Shown: positions 8,160 through 18,093, numbered from the stretch's first letter. The stretch: 64,000 nucleotides of DNA from an uncultured Eubacteriales bacterium (GCA_902800625.1 CADCFG010000006.1:62001-126000), one strand, 5' to 3'. Numbers and translations: made by a program. Notes: generated from the letters alone by a model not told the origin.

Positions 8160-9830
8160 TTATTGGTTGATGATCTTCTCCATGTCCCCGATCAGCTTCG
8201 CTTCCTCGGCCTCGGCCTCGGCGCGGTCAGGGGCGGTGACGGAGGCGTAGACCTTCAGCTTGGGCTCGGTGCCGGAGGGGCGCACCACCACGGACGCGCC
8301 GTCCAGCAGGAACTTCAACACGTCGCTCTTGGGCAGGCCGTCCAGGCCGGGGGCGTAGTCCAGCACCCGGTTGACCTTCCGGCCACCCAGGCTGTCGATG
8401 GGGTCCCGGAAGGCGGCCATGATGGCCTGCATCCGCGCAAAGCCCGCGGAACCCTCGAACTGATAGCTGTGCAGCGTGTTCAGGCAGTAGCCGAACTCGG
8501 CATAGAGCTGCTCCAGCCGCTGCTTCAGGCCGATGCCGCGCGAATTGTACCAGGCGAACATCTCGCAGATCAGGAACGAGGCGTCCACGGCGTCCTTGTC
8601 GCGCACGTAGGTGCCGGACAGGTAGCCGTAGCTCTCCTCGAAGCCGAAGATGTAGCGGTCCGGGCGGCCCTCCTTCTCCAGGCGGCCGATGGTCTCGCCG
8701 ATGTACTTGAAGCCGGTGAGCACGTTCACGACCTCCACGCCGTACTTCGCCGCAATGCGGTCCACCATGTCGGTGGTCACGATGGTCTTGACCATCACGG
8801 GCCGGTCGGGCATGGTGCCCAGGGCGATGCGGCGCTGGCAGATGTAGTCCAACAGCAGCATGCCGGTCTCGTTGCCGGAGAGCAGCGTGTAGTCGTCGCC
8901 GTCCTTCACGGCGATGCCGCAGCGGTCACAGTCCGGGTCGGTGGCCAGCAGCAAATCCGCGTCCAGCCGTCGGGCGTAATCCAGGCCCAGCTGCATGGCC
9001 TCGCGGATCTCCGGGTTCGGGAACGGGCAGGTCGGAAAGCGTCCGTCGGGCTGCTCCTGCTCCTTGACCACGGTGACGTTGGTATAGCCGCTCTCGGTGA
9101 GCGCCCGCAGCACCGGCTTGAGGCCCGTGCCGTTCAGCGGGGAATAGACGATGGCAGCGGACTTGTCCACATCCTCGCCGCCCAGCAGCGACTGATTCTT
9201 CACTTCCTCGGTGAAGGCGGTGTACACGTCCTCGCCGATATACTCGATGAGGCCCTGCGCCATGCCCATTTTGAAGTCCATGCGCTTCGGGTCGTCGAAC
9301 ACGTCCAGCCGGTCGATGGCGGCGAGGATTGCCTCGGCAGCCTCGGTGGTGATCTGGCATCCGTCCGGGCCGTAGACCTTGTAGCCGTTGTACTTGGCGG
9401 GGTTGTGGCTGGCGGTGACCATCACGCCCGCGGCGCAGCCCAGCGCGCGCACCGCGTAGGACAGGCAGGGCGTGGGCATCAGCTGCGGGTAGATGAAGGC
9501 CCTGATGCCGTTGGCTGCGAACACGCCGCAGGCCGCGCGGGCGAATTCGTCCGAGAGGATGCGGGAATCGTAACTGACGGCGATGCGCCGCGCGGCCTCC
9601 GGGAAATGGGCGTTCACATAGTCCGCCAGGCCCTGGGAGGCCTTCGATACGGTGTGGATGTTCATGCGGTTGGTGCCCGCGCCCAGCACGCCGCGCAGAC
9701 CGCCGGTGCCGAAGGCCAGGTCGCGGTAGAAAGCGTCCTCCATTTGGGCGGCGTCCATGGCCTTCAATTCATCCTGCAGCGAGGCGTCCGCCCGCTCCAG
9801 CCAGCGCTTGTAGCTCGCTTCGATATTCAT
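8160..9830 (-). CDS. pgcA: phospho-sugar mutase (phosphoglucomutase/phosphomannomutase)
   Basis: The 556-aa protein is an alpha-D-phosphohexomutase of the PgcA type. It has the phosphoserine loop TASHNPAKYNGYKVYG (Ser141), the magnesium loop DPDCDRCG near residue 298, the sugar-specificity loop GFEESYGYL and the phosphate-binding loop RPSGTEPKLKVY near the C-terminus. Length and motif order match the family. The enzyme interconverts hexose-1- and hexose-6-phosphates. In this operon it sits downstream of a GH130 phosphorylase that would release mannose-1-phosphate, so conversion to mannose-6-phosphate for glycolysis is the likely job. It may serve glucose-1-phosphate as well. Spacing to both neighbours is under 20 nt. 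Confidence 0.88.
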   Translation of the reverse strand: MNIEASYKRWLERADASLQDELKAMDAAQMEDAFYRDLAFGTGGLRGVLGAGTNRMNIHTVSKASQGLADYVNAHFPEAARRIAVSYDSRILSDEFARAACGVFAANGIRAFIYPQLMPTPCLSYAVRALGCAAGVMVTASHNPAKYNGYKVYGPDGCQITTEAAEAILAAIDRLDVFDDPKRMDFKMGMAQGLIEYIGEDVYTAFTEEVKNQSLLGGEDVDKSAAIVYSPLNGTGLKPVLRALTESGYTNVTVVKEQEQPDGRFPTCPFPNPEIREAMQLGLDYARRLDADLLLATDPDCDRCGIAVKDGDDYTLLSGNETGMLLLDYICQRRIALGTMPDRPVMVKTIVTTDMVDRIAAKYGVEVVNVLTGFKYIGETIGRLEKEGRPDRYIFGFEESYGYLSGTYVRDKDAVDASFLICEMFAWYNSRGIGLKQRLEQLYAEFGYCLNTLHSYQFEGSAGFARMQAIMAAFRDPIDSLGGRKVNRVLDYAPGLDGLPKSDVLKFLLDGASVVVRPSGTEPKLKVYASVTAPDRAEAEAEEAKLIGDMEKIINQ

Positions 9831-9842
9831 GAGTATGCTCCT

Positions 9843-11297
9843 TTACGCTTCGATTTCAAAGGGAAACGCGGGCAGGCCGTTCGCGCCGAACAGGCAGGCC
9901 GCCGGATCGTTTTCCATGGCGTAGGCGACCCTGGCGCCCTTCGGGGCGTCGACCACCAGCGCGCCGTCCTCCACCCAGGCCACTGCGGGAGCGCCGTTCA
10001 CCGTCAGGCTGCGACCATTTCCCCGGACCGCGTCCAACCTTCCGGAAAAGGTCAGGCGAAGGGCGCCGTCCTGGCGGTCCGCCCGCACAAGCCGGGGCGC
10101 GTCGGCGTCGATTTCACGACCATAGGCGTATTTCAGCGCCAAGTCCGCCATGCGCCTGCCGGGCGCGCGCTTGTCCCAGGGGTGGATGTCGTCGCTCTCG
10201 CCGCAGTCCAGCAGGCAGGCCAGGGCGCAGCCGTGCACGCTGTCGCACACCCGCTGCTGCGCCGCGCGGATGCCGGGCCAGTTCTCCTGTGCCGGGTCCG
10301 CGCCAAAGTTGGGCAGCTGGGCGGCCACCACCTGCAGCGCGCCGTTCTCAAAGCCCCGCCGCCAGTCGCCGATCATGGCGCTGAACAGCGCCGGGTACGC
10401 CTCGGGATGGCCGGAGTCGGTCTCGCCCTGGTACCAGAACAGGCCGCGCGCGCCGTAGGGGGTGATGCGGCTGGTCATGGTGCGCCACAGGTTGCCCGGG
10501 CGGCGCATCATGCCGGGGCCGGTGGGCGGCGGCCAGGGGAAGTCCCCGACCTGCGCGGCGATGGCGTTGCCTCGGATGTCCGGATTTTCGGCGCGCAGGG
10601 CGTTCGCCCCGGCGACCCACGCGTCCACGCGGGCGTAATAATCGGCGTTGTCCCGGGCAAACGCCGCCTCGTCCACGCCCTCCAGTGCCTTTTCAAAGTC
10701 CGCCAGCGCGGCGCGGCCCTCCGGCAGGGTGGCCAGGGTGTCGGCGCTGATCCAGTTGGACACCTCGGTGCCGCCCACACAGCAGATCAGCATGCCCACC
10801 GGCACGCCCAGCGCCTCCCGCAGGCGGCGACCCGCATAGTACGCCACGGCGCTCACGTCGCCGCAGGCGCCCGGCGCAAGCCGCTTCCAGGCGGTGGCCC
10901 GCTCCCTTTCGAGCATGGCTTCGTCGATCTCGGCCTCCTCACTGACGGTATAGAAGCGCAGGTTGTCGTCCGCGGCTGTGGCCGCCTCCGCCGCGCCGCC
11001 CTTGCCGTCCTTCAGCAGAAACTCCATGTTGGACTGGCCGCCGCACAGCCAGACCTCGCCGATCATCACGTCGGTGAAGGTCACCGATTCGTCCCCGCAG
11101 GTCAGCGTCAGTTGATAGGGGCCGCCGGCGGGCATGGGCGGCAGCGTGACCTTGAAGTGTCCCAGCACGGGCAGCGCTTCGGCGCGCACCACGTCCAGCG
11201 TGGCGGTCACCAGGTCGTCCGCTTCGCCAAACACGGCCACCGGGCGCTCCCGCTGCAGTACCATATGATCGGAAAATACAGAGGCGACTTTCAGCAT
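9843..11297 (-). CDS. sialate-O-acetylesterase-family carbohydrate esterase (SASA domain)
   Basis: The 484-aa protein has no signal peptide and is probably cytosolic. It shows the SASA-family nucleophile motif LCGGQSNMEF (Ser89), a GLFWYQGETDS block in the middle and a DDIHPWDKR Asp/His block near the C-terminus, so the SGNH-type triad looks complete. In this mannan locus it more likely removes acetyl groups from imported acetylated mannooligosaccharides than from sialic acid; that is inferred from neighbours, since acetylated glucomannan is known to need several esterases. The N-terminal beta-rich region (HMVLQRERPVAVFG) is normal for the family. It is spaced 7 nt from the GH130 gene and 12 nt from pgcA. 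Confidence 0.82.
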   Translation of the reverse strand: MLKVASVFSDHMVLQRERPVAVFGEADDLVTATLDVVRAEALPVLGHFKVTLPPMPAGGPYQLTLTCGDESVTFTDVMIGEVWLCGGQSNMEFLLKDGKGGAAEAATAADDNLRFYTVSEEAEIDEAMLERERATAWKRLAPGACGDVSAVAYYAGRRLREALGVPVGMLICCVGGTEVSNWISADTLATLPEGRAALADFEKALEGVDEAAFARDNADYYARVDAWVAGANALRAENPDIRGNAIAAQVGDFPWPPPTGPGMMRRPGNLWRTMTSRITPYGARGLFWYQGETDSGHPEAYPALFSAMIGDWRRGFENGALQVVAAQLPNFGADPAQENWPGIRAAQQRVCDSVHGCALACLLDCGESDDIHPWDKRAPGRRMADLALKYAYGREIDADAPRLVRADRQDGALRLTFSGRLDAVRGNGRSLTVNGAPAVAWVEDGALVVDAPKGARVAYAMENDPAACLFGANGLPAFPFEIEA

Positions 11298-11304
11298 CGT
11301 ATCA

Positions 11305-12468
11305 TTATCCCTTCAGATAGTCCAGGTTCTTTCGGATGAACGCCACGCGCTGCTTCACGCAGTCGGGGCTGCGCATGGCGTCGGCGGGGGTGTTGAACAC
11401 GTAGTCGATGAGCCGGTCCATGTCCGTGGTGGCCACGTGCATGCGGGTGTCGCTGGAGGCATAGTAGATGTAGACCTTGCCGTCCGGCGCGGCGATGGCT
11501 CCGTTGGTGAACACCACGTTGCTCACGTCGCCCACGCGCTCGGCCCCGTAGGGGGCGATCAGGAAGCCGCCCGGCTCGGCGATGACCCGGCTGGGGTCGT
11601 CCAGGGCCGTGGCGAAGGCGTAGATCACATAGCGCAGCCCGGCGGCGGTGTTGCGCACGCCGTGGGCGATGTGGATCCAGCCCCGGTCCGTCCTGATGGG
11701 CGTGGCGCCCGCGCCGTTCTTGGACTCGGTGATGGTGTGGTAGCGGCGCACGGAGGTCATCTTCTCCTCGTCGATCACGGCGTGGGTGATGTCCTCGCAC
11801 AGGCCGAAGCCGATGCCGCCGCCGGAGCCGGTCTCGATGAAGTCGTCCATGGGCCGGGTGTAGAAGGCGTACTTGCCGTTCACGAACTCCGGGTGCAGGC
11901 AGACGTTGCGCTGCTGGGGCGAGCGGAGCGTCACCAGGTTGGGCAGGCGCTCCCAGGTCTTGAGGTCCTTCGTGCGCACGATGCCCGCCGCCGCCACCGC
12001 CGCGGAGAGATCATTGACGGAGGTGTCCTTGCTCTCGGAGCAGAACACGCCGTAGATCCAGCCGTCCTCATGCCGGGTCAGGCGCATGTCGTACACGTTG
12101 GTCTCCTCCGGGCAGGTGTCCGGCAGGACGACGGGCTCGTCCCAGAAGCGGAAGCCGTCCACGCCGTTATCCGACTGGGCCACGGCGAAGAAGCTCTTGC
12201 GGTCCATGCCCTCCACCCGGGCCACCAGCGTGAACTTGCCGTCCAGCAAGATCGCGCCGCTGTTCAGCACGGCGTTGATGCCCAGGCGCTGCATCATGTG
12301 GGGGTTGGTGGCTGGGTTCGGGTCGTACATCCAGAAGGGCGGGATGTGGTCCCGGGTCAGCACCGGGTTCACCCAGCGGTCGTAAATGCCGTTGTAGCGG
12401 CTGTCGTCGATGGCGTTCTTTTGGGCGATCAGCGCCTCATAGCGCGCGTTCAGTTCCTGATAAGTCAT
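11305..12468 (-). CDS. GH130 glycoside phosphorylase, probably 4-O-beta-mannosyl-glucose phosphorylase
   Basis: The 387-aa protein matches the GH130 five-bladed propeller family. It has an N-terminal [19 protein letters not shown] segment, FTLVARVEG, and [17 protein letters not shown] with the predicted general-acid aspartate. These enzymes use phosphate to cleave Man-beta-1,4-Glc or short mannosides into mannose-1-phosphate and a shorter sugar. Because a 2-epimerase of the cellobiose/mannobiose type is in the same operon, the Man-Glc phosphorylase subtype is the best guess. The ATG at 12468 follows AGGAGG, whereas the in-frame upstream ATG at 12513 has no such site. It has no signal peptide and acts in the cytosol after import. 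Confidence 0.85.
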   Translation of the reverse strand: MTYQELNARYEALIAQKNAIDDSRYNGIYDRWVNPVLTRDHIPPFWMYDPNPATNPHMMQRLGINAVLNSGAILLDGKFTLVARVEGMDRKSFFAVAQSDNGVDGFRFWDEPVVLPDTCPEETNVYDMRLTRHEDGWIYGVFCSESKDTSVNDLSAAVAAAGIVRTKDLKTWERLPNLVTLRSPQQRNVCLHPEFVNGKYAFYTRPMDDFIETGSGGGIGFGLCEDITHAVIDEEKMTSVRRYHTITESKNGAGATPIRTDRGWIHIAHGVRNTAAGLRYVIYAFATALDDPSRVIAEPGGFLIAPYGAERVGDVSNVVFTNGAIAAPDGKVYIYYASSDTRMHVATTDMDRLIDYVFNTPADAMRSPDCVKQRVAFIRKNLDYLKG

Positions 12469-12529
12469 CGCTATTCCTCCTGTGTCGATGTGGAAGGTCG
12501 TCTGCTGGCCCACTGTTTCAATGGTCGCG

Positions 12530-13561
12530 TCACTTCATCATGTCCTCCAGCGCCCGCACAATCTGCTCCGTCGCGCGAACGTGGGCCTCGCGGCTGGGGT
12601 GCATGCGGCTGCCCAGGCTGCCATTGCAGTCGTCGAGGGCCAGGTAGCGCAAGTTGGCGTCCCCGGCGGCGATCCGGCGCTCCACGGCCCGCTTCAGCGG
12701 GGCCTCCATGGCGTTCCCGCACAGGCCGTAGGCCCAGAGGATGGCCGCGTTCGGGTTGTGGGCGCGCACCAGCTCCATGAGCTTCACGGCGCACGCCTCC
12801 AGTGCCGCCATGCCCGCCTCGCGCTCGCTCTCCGGCAGGGTGTTGATGCCGCTATTGTCATTGGTGCCCAGGTTGATGACCACCGCGTCGGCGGCCCGCT
12901 GGGCATTGAAGTCGTAAGGCACGGTGCCCGCCTGGCAGGCGCCGCACAGCTGCTCGTAGATCGTGCCGATGGTGTGCGCCGGGTTGGCGTCATAGGACAG
13001 GTACGCGCCCCAGCCGCCCAGGGCGATCAAACGCTTTTCGGCGTCCATGGCCTCTGCGGTCAGCGTCGGGAAGGCGAACTGGTTGGAGATCCACAGCATG
13101 CGCCACTCCATGGCGTCGGTGGGGCCCACGGTGCCCTCCCCCACGGTCAGGCTGTCGCCCAGGAACTCGATCAGCCGGGGCTTCGCCGCCGGGGCGGTCA
13201 GCGTGCCCTCCACAAAAAGCGCGTTCAGCACCACCGGCGCGGTGTCGCAGTCGGTGGGCTGGCTGTCCCGGCGGATCTCAATATCGTGGGCCACGCCCGC
13301 CTCCATGCGGCCCAGCAGATCATAGCGGTGCGTGCCGGGCATCAGCGCGAACCGGGCCACCGGTGCGCCGTCCACGGTGACAGCCGCGAAGGGGGTGTGC
13401 TCGTCGTCGGCCACGGTGAACTCCGCCTCCAGCCGACGGCCGTCGAATGTCGTGCGCACGCCGGAGCCGGACCACCACAGGTCGCAGCCCGCTTCATCCG
13501 GGTTGAACCGGCCCAGGCGCAGGCAGGCCGCGCCCCGGGGATCGTATCTCGTCATCATCAT
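12530..13561 (-). CDS. CE2-like SGNH acetylesterase
   Basis: The 343-aa protein has an N-terminal beta-sandwich of about 120 residues followed by an SGNH hydrolase domain, the layout of carbohydrate esterase family 2. [12 protein letters not shown] holds the nucleophile (Ser137), [10 protein letters not shown] is block III, and the HPSREAH block near the C-terminus supplies the histidine. There is no signal peptide, so deacetylation of imported oligosaccharides in the cytosol is likely. Known mannan loci in gut Clostridia pair a CE2 enzyme with a second esterase, which fits the SASA protein two genes downstream. The start is one of three consecutive ATGs; the first overlaps the GH36 stop by 4 nt. 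Confidence 0.8.
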   Translation of the reverse strand: MMMTRYDPRGAACLRLGRFNPDEAGCDLWWSGSGVRTTFDGRRLEAEFTVADDEHTPFAAVTVDGAPVARFALMPGTHRYDLLGRMEAGVAHDIEIRRDSQPTDCDTAPVVLNALFVEGTLTAPAAKPRLIEFLGDSLTVGEGTVGPTDAMEWRMLWISNQFAFPTLTAEAMDAEKRLIALGGWGAYLSYDANPAHTIGTIYEQLCGACQAGTVPYDFNAQRAADAVVINLGTNDNSGINTLPESEREAGMAALEACAVKLMELVRAHNPNAAILWAYGLCGNAMEAPLKRAVERRIAAGDANLRYLALDDCNGSLGSRMHPSREAHVRATEQIVRALEDMMK

Positions 13562-15738
13562 TCATTCACCGCCTTCAGGGTGTAAAGCGCGCTCCAGGCG
13601 TCGCCGGCTCCATTGACCTCCATAGGCAGGCACAGGCCCGCGTTCATCAGCTCGTCGCCGCCATAGACCTCGCCCAGCTCGGCGATCTCATACCGCCTGG
13701 CGGGGTCCAGCCCGCGCAGCTTCACCATCGGCGGCATCGTGTTGGGGATCGCCCAGGCGCGCACGAAGGTGAAGATGGCCTCGGACCTGTCCGGCGCCAC
13801 GCTCATCCAGGCGGTGTCGTTGCCCTCGAAGGGCGACAGCAGCCGGTAGAAGTCGCCGTAGAGCCTGATCTGCTGGGTCTTTTCGGCAAAGGCAACCTGC
13901 GTGCGCAGGGCCTCCCGCTCCTCGTCCGACAGCTTCCGGGGGTCCAGCTCATAGCCGAAGGAGCCGCCCATGGCCACGGCGAAGCGGGCGTCCATCGGCG
14001 TGACGCGTGCGGTCTGGTGGTTCGGCACGGCGCTGACGTGGCAGCCCATGGTGGAGGGCGGGAAGGCCAGCGTGGTGCCGTACTGGATCTCGCAGCGCTG
14101 CAGGGCGTCGGTATCGTCGGAGCACCAGAACTGGGGCACGTAGTACAGCATGCCCGCGTCGAAGCGCCCGCCGCCGGAGGCGCAGCCCTCGAACAGCACG
14201 TCCGGGAAGTCCCTGGTCAGCCAGTCGGTGACGGCGTAGAGGCCCAGCATGTATCGGTGGGCTGTCTCGCCCTGCCGCTCGGCGGGCAGCGCGGCGGAGC
14301 CGATGTTGGAGAAGTTGCGGTTCATGTCCCACTTCAGGTAGGCCGCGCCGCTCTCCTTCAGCGTATTGGCCACGGATTCATAGACGAACTCCTGCACGTC
14401 CGCACGGCCCAGGTCCAGCGTCAGCTGGTGGCGGGCGGTGATGGCCTCGCGGCCGGGGATGTGCAGGCACCAGTCGGGATGGGCGCGGAACAGGTCGCTG
14501 TCCGGGGAGACCATCTCCGGCTCCATCCAGATGCCGAACTGGATGCCCAGCGCCCGCACCCGGTCACCCAGGGCCTTCAGGCCGTGTGGCAGCTTGCGCG
14601 TATCGGTCTGCCAGTCGCCCAGGGAGGTGGTGTCGTCGTCCCGGTGGCCGAACCAGCCGTCGTCCATCACGAACAGGCTCGCGCCCGCGTCCGCCGCGGC
14701 CTTGGCGATGGACACCAGCTTGTCCTCGTCGAAGTCGAAGTAGGCGGCTTCCCAGCTGTTCAGCAGCACCGGACGGTCGACGCCCATCCAGCGCCGGGGC
14801 AGCAGGTGGTTCTCCCACAGCCTGTGGAAGCCCCGGCTCATGCCGCCGATGCCCTCATTTGAGATCACCAGCGCCGCCTCCGGGGTCTGGAAAGCGTCGC
14901 CGCTCTCCAGCCGCCAGGTGAAGTCCCGGTCGTTGATGCCCATGAGCAGCCGCGCGCCGCCGGTGGGCGTGTCCTCGGCCCGGGCAATGAAGTTGCCCGA
15001 GTAGATCAGCGACAGGCCCATCGCCTCGCCGCGCTGCTCGTCCGTGCCCCGGCGCACCAGGGCCATGAAGGGCGAGGTTTGCAGGCTGGACGCGCCCCTC
15101 TGGCTGGAGACGCCCTGGAAGCCGGGGGTCAGGGGGCGGCGGTAGGGCGTGCGCTCCCGGGCCCAGCTGCCGGACAGGGTGATCAGCTCCCAGTCGTCGT
15201 CGGGCAGGTCCAGGCAAAGGCTGTAGGCACGCTCCACGGTCAGCGGCGCGTCGCCCTTATTCACCAGGCGAGCGCTGCGGACGATGGCCGGGCAATCGTC
15301 GTAGATGGCGTAGTTCAGTTCGGCCACGAGGCCGGTGTGCGCGTCCTCCAGCGTCAGCCGCAGGGCCGCGCAGCCCTCGCCGCGGGTGGCTGGCAGGCCG
15401 GAAAGGGCGGGCTTTTCATCCAGCACCTCGGCCTTTTCAAGCCGCAGGTCCACGGCCCGGCTGCCATCCGGGGCAACCACCGTCAGCGCACCCTCGCGCA
15501 TATCGCCCAGCCCGAAGGAGGGGTACTCCTGCGCCAGCCGGTCCAGCGCACACTCCTGCACGCTGAAATCCTCTGCCTTCAGGTTGGCGCGGCGCAGCAG
15601 GCCCACCGGGTTCAGGTTGTTCAGTCTCGGTCCCGCGTACAGATGGGCCACGACGCCTCCGGGCAGCTCGCACAGCGCGTAGCTGATCCAACGGTTCCTC
15701 AGGTGCCAGATATTGCCTTCGTGCAGGATCTCGGCCAT
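13558..15738 (-). CDS. GH36 alpha-galactosidase
   Basis: The 726-aa protein has the full-length GH36 architecture: N-terminal beta-supersandwich, catalytic barrel from about residue 320 and a C-terminal beta domain. YLKWDMNRNFS holds the nucleophile (Asp471) and FEGCASGGGRFDAGM the acid/base (Asp527). VMDDGWFGHRDDD and WMEPEMVSPDSDL are family blocks. It hydrolyses alpha-1,6-galactose side chains. Without a signal peptide it would work on imported galactosyl-mannooligosaccharides (or raffinose-type sugars). It is the second gene of the operon, 23 nt after the epimerase and overlapping the CE2-like gene by ATGA. Confidence 0.92.
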   Translation of the reverse strand: MAEILHEGNIWHLRNRWISYALCELPGGVVAHLYAGPRLNNLNPVGLLRRANLKAEDFSVQECALDRLAQEYPSFGLGDMREGALTVVAPDGSRAVDLRLEKAEVLDEKPALSGLPATRGEGCAALRLTLEDAHTGLVAELNYAIYDDCPAIVRSARLVNKGDAPLTVERAYSLCLDLPDDDWELITLSGSWARERTPYRRPLTPGFQGVSSQRGASSLQTSPFMALVRRGTDEQRGEAMGLSLIYSGNFIARAEDTPTGGARLLMGINDRDFTWRLESGDAFQTPEAALVISNEGIGGMSRGFHRLWENHLLPRRWMGVDRPVLLNSWEAAYFDFDEDKLVSIAKAAADAGASLFVMDDGWFGHRDDDTTSLGDWQTDTRKLPHGLKALGDRVRALGIQFGIWMEPEMVSPDSDLFRAHPDWCLHIPGREAITARHQLTLDLGRADVQEFVYESVANTLKESGAAYLKWDMNRNFSNIGSAALPAERQGETAHRYMLGLYAVTDWLTRDFPDVLFEGCASGGGRFDAGMLYYVPQFWCSDDTDALQRCEIQYGTTLAFPPSTMGCHVSAVPNHQTARVTPMDARFAVAMGGSFGYELDPRKLSDEEREALRTQVAFAEKTQQIRLYGDFYRLLSPFEGNDTAWMSVAPDRSEAIFTFVRAWAIPNTMPPMVKLRGLDPARRYEIAELGEVYGGDELMNAGLCLPMEVNGAGDAWSALYTLKAVNE

Positions 15739-15761
15739 GGGTCATTCCTCCAAACGTGTAT

Positions 15762-16937
15762 TTATACCTCGATTTCCGGCTCCCGCCGGATGATTTCCAT
15801 GCACATGCGCCCGTTGTGATAGGGGCACTTCCAAGGCTCCACGATGGGCATCTTGGCGGGCGTGCCGTCCTCGTGCACCAGCCAGTACCACTCCGAGCCA
15901 AGCCGCCTGTCGCTGAGCACGTCGCGGATGTAGCGCCACTGGCTGACGACGGCCTTCTCATAGCGTGCCTCGCCGGTGTGCCGCCAGGCGTTCAGGAAGC
16001 CCAGCAGGGCCTCCGCCTGCACCCACCAGACGCGGTTAGTGTCCACCTTGCCCCGCTCGCACTCGTTGGCGAAGCCGTGGTCGGTGAGGGCCGTCCGCCA
16101 GGTCTGGTCCGCCATGGCCAGCAGGATGGGGCGGATGCGCGCAGTCAGGGCCGGATCGTCCAGGTCATCCAGCGTACGGTCCGCCAGCCAGCTGGTCTCG
16201 ATGTCGTGGCCATAGCTGTACAGGTCGATCAGCGTGTGGTAGTCCATGTCGAAGAACACCTCCTGGCGGCGCTTCTCCGGGTTCCAGATGTGCTTTTCCA
16301 GGATGTCCAGGATCTCCGCCAGGTTCTGCCTCAGCGCCGGTTTCGGGTCGGCCTCGTAAAGCCCGGTGTAGCCCTCCAGGATGTGCAGCAGCGTGTTCAT
16401 CGTGCGGGACGCCATCACGCCGTTCTCGCTCAGCTTCTCGTTGCTCTCGGGCTTCCAGTCGGCGGTGAAGGCCTCCAGGTAGCCGCCCGCGTCCCGGCAA
16501 TGGCGCTCCACCACGTCGCGCAGCGCCCAGGCCCGCGCCAGCGCCTCGCCGTCGCCGCTGGCGCGGAAGTACGCCGCCAGCGCGTAGATGGCGAAGCCCT
16601 GGTTGTAGGTGTGCTTGGTGGCGTCGGCCACCGTGCCGTCGGCATGCAGCGCCCAGTAGACGCCGCCGTTTTCATTGTCGGTCATGCGCTTGAGCATGGC
16701 GTAGGCGTGCCGCGCCTCGTCCAGCAGCGACGCATCGCCCAGGGTCCTGTACGCCTCGGAAAAGAACCAGAGGATGCGGCTGTTGAGTATGCAGCCCTTG
16801 TCCGCCTCGGGATGCCGGGTCAGGTCGAAATCCACCCCGCCGATGTAGCCTCCGTTTGCCTCGTCCCGCAGCCCCTTCCAGAAGGGGATGATGTGCTCGA
16901 CCAGCTCCCGGCGAGCTTCGTTAACCAGCTGTGCCAT
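15762..16937 (-). CDS. cellobiose/mannobiose 2-epimerase (AGE superfamily)
   Basis: The 391-aa protein is an (alpha/alpha)6-barrel epimerase. The YSYGHDIETSWL block (His244) and the C-terminal WKCPYHNGRMCMEI block (His374) are the catalytic histidines typical of disaccharide 2-epimerases rather than N-acylglucosamine 2-epimerases. It would convert beta-1,4-mannobiose to mannosyl-glucose, the substrate of the GH130 enzyme downstream. The ATG at 16937 has AAAGGAAG at good spacing; a TTG 6 nt upstream is less likely. It is the first gene of the operon, with a good promoter at 16985-17013. Cellobiose is an alternative substrate. Confidence 0.85.
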   Translation of the reverse strand: MAQLVNEARRELVEHIIPFWKGLRDEANGGYIGGVDFDLTRHPEADKGCILNSRILWFFSEAYRTLGDASLLDEARHAYAMLKRMTDNENGGVYWALHADGTVADATKHTYNQGFAIYALAAYFRASGDGEALARAWALRDVVERHCRDAGGYLEAFTADWKPESNEKLSENGVMASRTMNTLLHILEGYTGLYEADPKPALRQNLAEILDILEKHIWNPEKRRQEVFFDMDYHTLIDLYSYGHDIETSWLADRTLDDLDDPALTARIRPILLAMADQTWRTALTDHGFANECERGKVDTNRVWWVQAEALLGFLNAWRHTGEARYEKAVVSQWRYIRDVLSDRRLGSEWYWLVHEDGTPAKMPIVEPWKCPYHNGRMCMEIIRREPEIEV

Positions 16938-16984
16938 GGGCAACTTCCTTTCATGGTTTGATGCGCCTCGCGCCTCTGGTTAAT

Positions 16985-17013
16985 ATTTTAGTATATTGTT
17001 AGGTAATTTTCAA
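16985..17013 (-). promoter_or_regulatory. sigma-A promoter of the mannan enzyme operon
   Basis: The minus strand reads TTGAAA, a 17-nt spacer, then TAAAAT, about 48 nt upstream of the epimerase start. This is a good match to the housekeeping consensus. Confidence 0.7.
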
Positions 17014-17213
17014 GTAATAATTTACTTATTTCGGCCGGAAAGGTGAAAAAACTTTCTCCGTGAAACACTCTCGTTACCATTATAATGCCTGGGTTCACGC
17101 TTGGCAAGATGCACCCTGGCCGCTGAGGGGACATAATCCCTGAATGGCCCGCTCCAAAAGAGACATATCATCGTGAAATTAGGGACAATTTTTGCTTTTT
17201 CAGCTCTATTTCA

Positions 17214-17242
17214 TTAACAAATCAAGGGACATAAGTTATAAT
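17214..17242 (+). promoter_or_regulatory. sigma-A promoter of the first AraC regulator
   Basis: TTAACA, a 17-nt spacer, then TATAAT lie 32 nt upstream of the start codon. Two GGGACA repeats (17226 and 17247) fall in the spacer and just after the -10, so a protein bound there would block the promoter. Confidence 0.65.
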
Positions 17243-17274
17243 ATAAGGGACAATAGATGCAGGAGGCGGATTTC

Positions 17275-18093
17275 ATGAAGGCATTTTACCAGTCGCATCC
17301 CGGCGGGATGTTTGTGGGCGACATGACCACTTCCCCCTTCCCGCTGCATGTGCATGAGACGATAGAACTTTCCTATATTATAAAGGGTGACTGCGTCATG
17401 CAGATCGACGACGATACCTACAGGCTGAATCCCGGCGATATCGCCATCTCCTTCCCTCTGGTGCCCCACAGCTTTGAGCAGATGAGCACCGACATCCAGG
17501 GGCTGGTACTGTTCTTCCTGGCAGACGGGATCGACGAATTTTCCAACACGTTCCACAAGATGATGCCCGTCTCCCCGGTGGTGCGCGCCGCGGACGTGCC
17601 CCAGGACGCCCTGCTGGCGCTGGACAGGCTCTCGCAGATGAAGGGCACGGAATACCGGCCCACCCGCCTGGCCTGCCTGCACCTGCTGCTGGCCAACCTG
17701 CTGAGCGCCATGGAGCTGCGCCAGGCCGAGACCCAGAACGAAAAGGGGCTGGCGGACCGGGTGATCAAGTACATATTCGACCACGCCTGCGAGAACATCA
17801 CCCTCTCCAGCACGGCCCACGGGCTGGGCATCAGCGAGAGCCACCTGTCCCACCTGTTCTCCCAGCAGTTCCACATCAACTTCCGGCGCTTTGTCAACGC
17901 CATCCGCATCGACAAGGCCGAGGCGCTGATGCGCGACCCGGATATGACGCTGACCGCCATCTGCTACAGCTGCGGCTATGAGAACATGCGCACCTTCCGA
18001 CGCGCGTTTGTGCGTGAAACGGGAATGTTACCAACCGCGTATTTGCAAAAAATGAGAGGTGAAGCGCCCTTCATCGCACAAATTGACGCTTGA
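17275..18093 (+). CDS. AraC-family transcriptional regulator with cupin sensor
   Basis: The 272-aa protein has an N-terminal cupin-like ligand domain (LHVHETIELSYIIKGD, then NPGDIAISFPLVPHSF) and a C-terminal double helix-turn-helix of the AraC type (ISESHLSHLFSQQFHINFRRFVNAIRI and ICYSCGYENMRTFRRAFVRETG). It very likely senses a mannooligosaccharide or breakdown product and controls the divergent enzyme operon and the downstream transporter; this is inferred from position. The ATG at 17275 is preceded by AGGAGG at 8 nt; the in-frame ATG at 17257 has no ribosome binding site. Confidence 0.85.
   Translation: MKAFYQSHPGGMFVGDMTTSPFPLHVHETIELSYIIKGDCVMQIDDDTYRLNPGDIAISFPLVPHSFEQMSTDIQGLVLFFLADGIDEFSNTFHKMMPVSPVVRAADVPQDALLALDRLSQMKGTEYRPTRLACLHLLLANLLSAMELRQAETQNEKGLADRVIKYIFDHACENITLSSTAHGLGISESHLSHLFSQQFHINFRRFVNAIRIDKAEALMRDPDMTLTAICYSCGYENMRTFRRAFVRETGMLPTAYLQKMRGEAPFIAQIDA

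Larger units (their letters stand above)
16938..17274. promoter_or_regulatory. divergent control region between the mannan enzyme operon and the AraC/transporter genes
   Basis: This AT-richer gap holds two divergent promoters (16985-17013 leftward, 17214-17242 rightward). It also has four copies of GGGACA followed by A or T, at 17128, 17182, 17226 and 17247, all in the same orientation and spaced 54, 44 and 21 nt. They are candidate binding sites for the adjacent AraC regulator. There is no coding potential. Confidence 0.55.

Noticed and set aside
8142..11339. 1065-codon open frame on the plus strand
   Set aside because: It is antisense to the phosphohexomutase and esterase genes, rich in His, Gln, Arg and Ala as expected from reverse reading of GC-rich codons, and has no domain.
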